From positions 1-5,859 of the forward strand of contig CAHJXG010000093.1 in assembly GCA_903644035.1 (NCBI GenBank): 5,859 bases of DNA, written 5' to 3'. Made by a program: the position numbers and the translations under genes. The notes under the pieces were generated by a model. The model searched no databases. It was given only the letters and a program-made list of their open reading frames with translations, and was not told the DNA's origin. Of this stretch, positions 5,743-5,859 are shown in pieces. Source of the DNA: Rhodospirillales bacterium (GTDB lineage Bacteria > Pseudomonadota > Alphaproteobacteria > Acetobacterales > Acetobacteraceae). Numbering within the stretch: the first letter of the stretch is position 1; each line of letters starts with the position of its first letter.

Positions 5743-5859
5743 ATGAACCTCGACACCGCATTCGACTACACCGGCAAGGTGGCCCTCGTGACCGGGGGGG
5801 CCGCCGGCATCGGCGCGGCCATCGCCGAGGCCTTCGCCGCGCGCGGGGCCAAGGTCGCG
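5743..5859 (+). CDS. Short-chain dehydrogenase/reductase, N-terminal part only
   Basis: The first 39 codons of a gene that continues past the window. The translation opens MNLDTAFDYTGKVALVTGG and holds TGGAAGIG at residues 17-24, the TGxxxGIG dinucleotide-binding motif of classical short-chain dehydrogenases, within the first beta-alpha unit of a Rossmann fold. GGAAG at 5731-5735 lies 7 bases before the ATG and supports the start. Classical members are about 250 residues and oxidise or reduce alcohols and ketones with NAD(P). The catalytic Ser-Tyr-Lys residues lie outside the window. Placement directly after a sugar importer in the same direction suggests it acts on the imported sugar or polyol, as in many polyol operons, but the substrate cannot be read. 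A run of seven G within the motif codons stays in frame. Confidence 0.9.
   Translation, partial: MNLDTAFDYTGKVALVTGGAAGIGAAIAEAFAARGAKVA

Noticed and set aside
5789..5801. A run of seven G in the dehydrogenase gene as a possible frameshift site.
   Set aside because: The frame reads smoothly through it into a correct TGxxxGIG motif, so there is no sign of a shift or sequencing error.

Overview
The window comes from a GC-rich bacterium. Third codon positions are overwhelmingly G or C, and the protein repertoire points to a Gram-negative alphaproteobacterium, possibly an Acetobacteraceae/Roseomonas-like soil or plant-associated heterotroph. That placement is inferred from composition and protein style; no rRNA or other marker gene is present. 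The region reads as ordinary chromosomal carbohydrate-uptake DNA. I see no tRNA, rRNA, CRISPR array, insertion sequence or phage gene.

There are two divergent transcription units. Leftward from about 1973 runs an aldo/keto reductase gene. It is followed, with a 4-base ATGA stop/start overlap, by a YbdK-type carboxylate-amine ligase gene that runs off the left edge without its last codons. Rightward from about 2169 runs a complete CUT2-type (ribose/xylose-like) sugar ABC importer: a double-domain ATPase, a membrane permease joined to it by another ATGA overlap, and a periplasmic binding protein with its own strong ribosome binding site. After a GC-rich hairpin comes the start of a short-chain dehydrogenase gene, cut by the right edge.

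The 195-base gap between the two units is the likely control region. It holds a TTGACA box and a perfect 9-base direct repeat (CTGCACAAA) with a 19-base period in an AT-richer patch just upstream of the ATPase. The best ATPase start is a TTG codon at 2169, not the far-upstream ATG at 1989, because a start at 1989 would place the promoter and repeats inside the coding sequence.

Taken together, the rightward unit probably imports a monosaccharide or polyol and starts oxidising it with the dehydrogenase. The reductase may act on the same or a related carbonyl compound. The substrate cannot be read from the sequence, and no regulator or sugar kinase lies within the window. I did not find a clearly new biological system. 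The items most worth a second look are the repeat/promoter arrangement, the hairpin after the binding-protein gene, the G-for-E change in the first Walker A motif, and the coupling of a YbdK-type ligase to an aldo/keto reductase.
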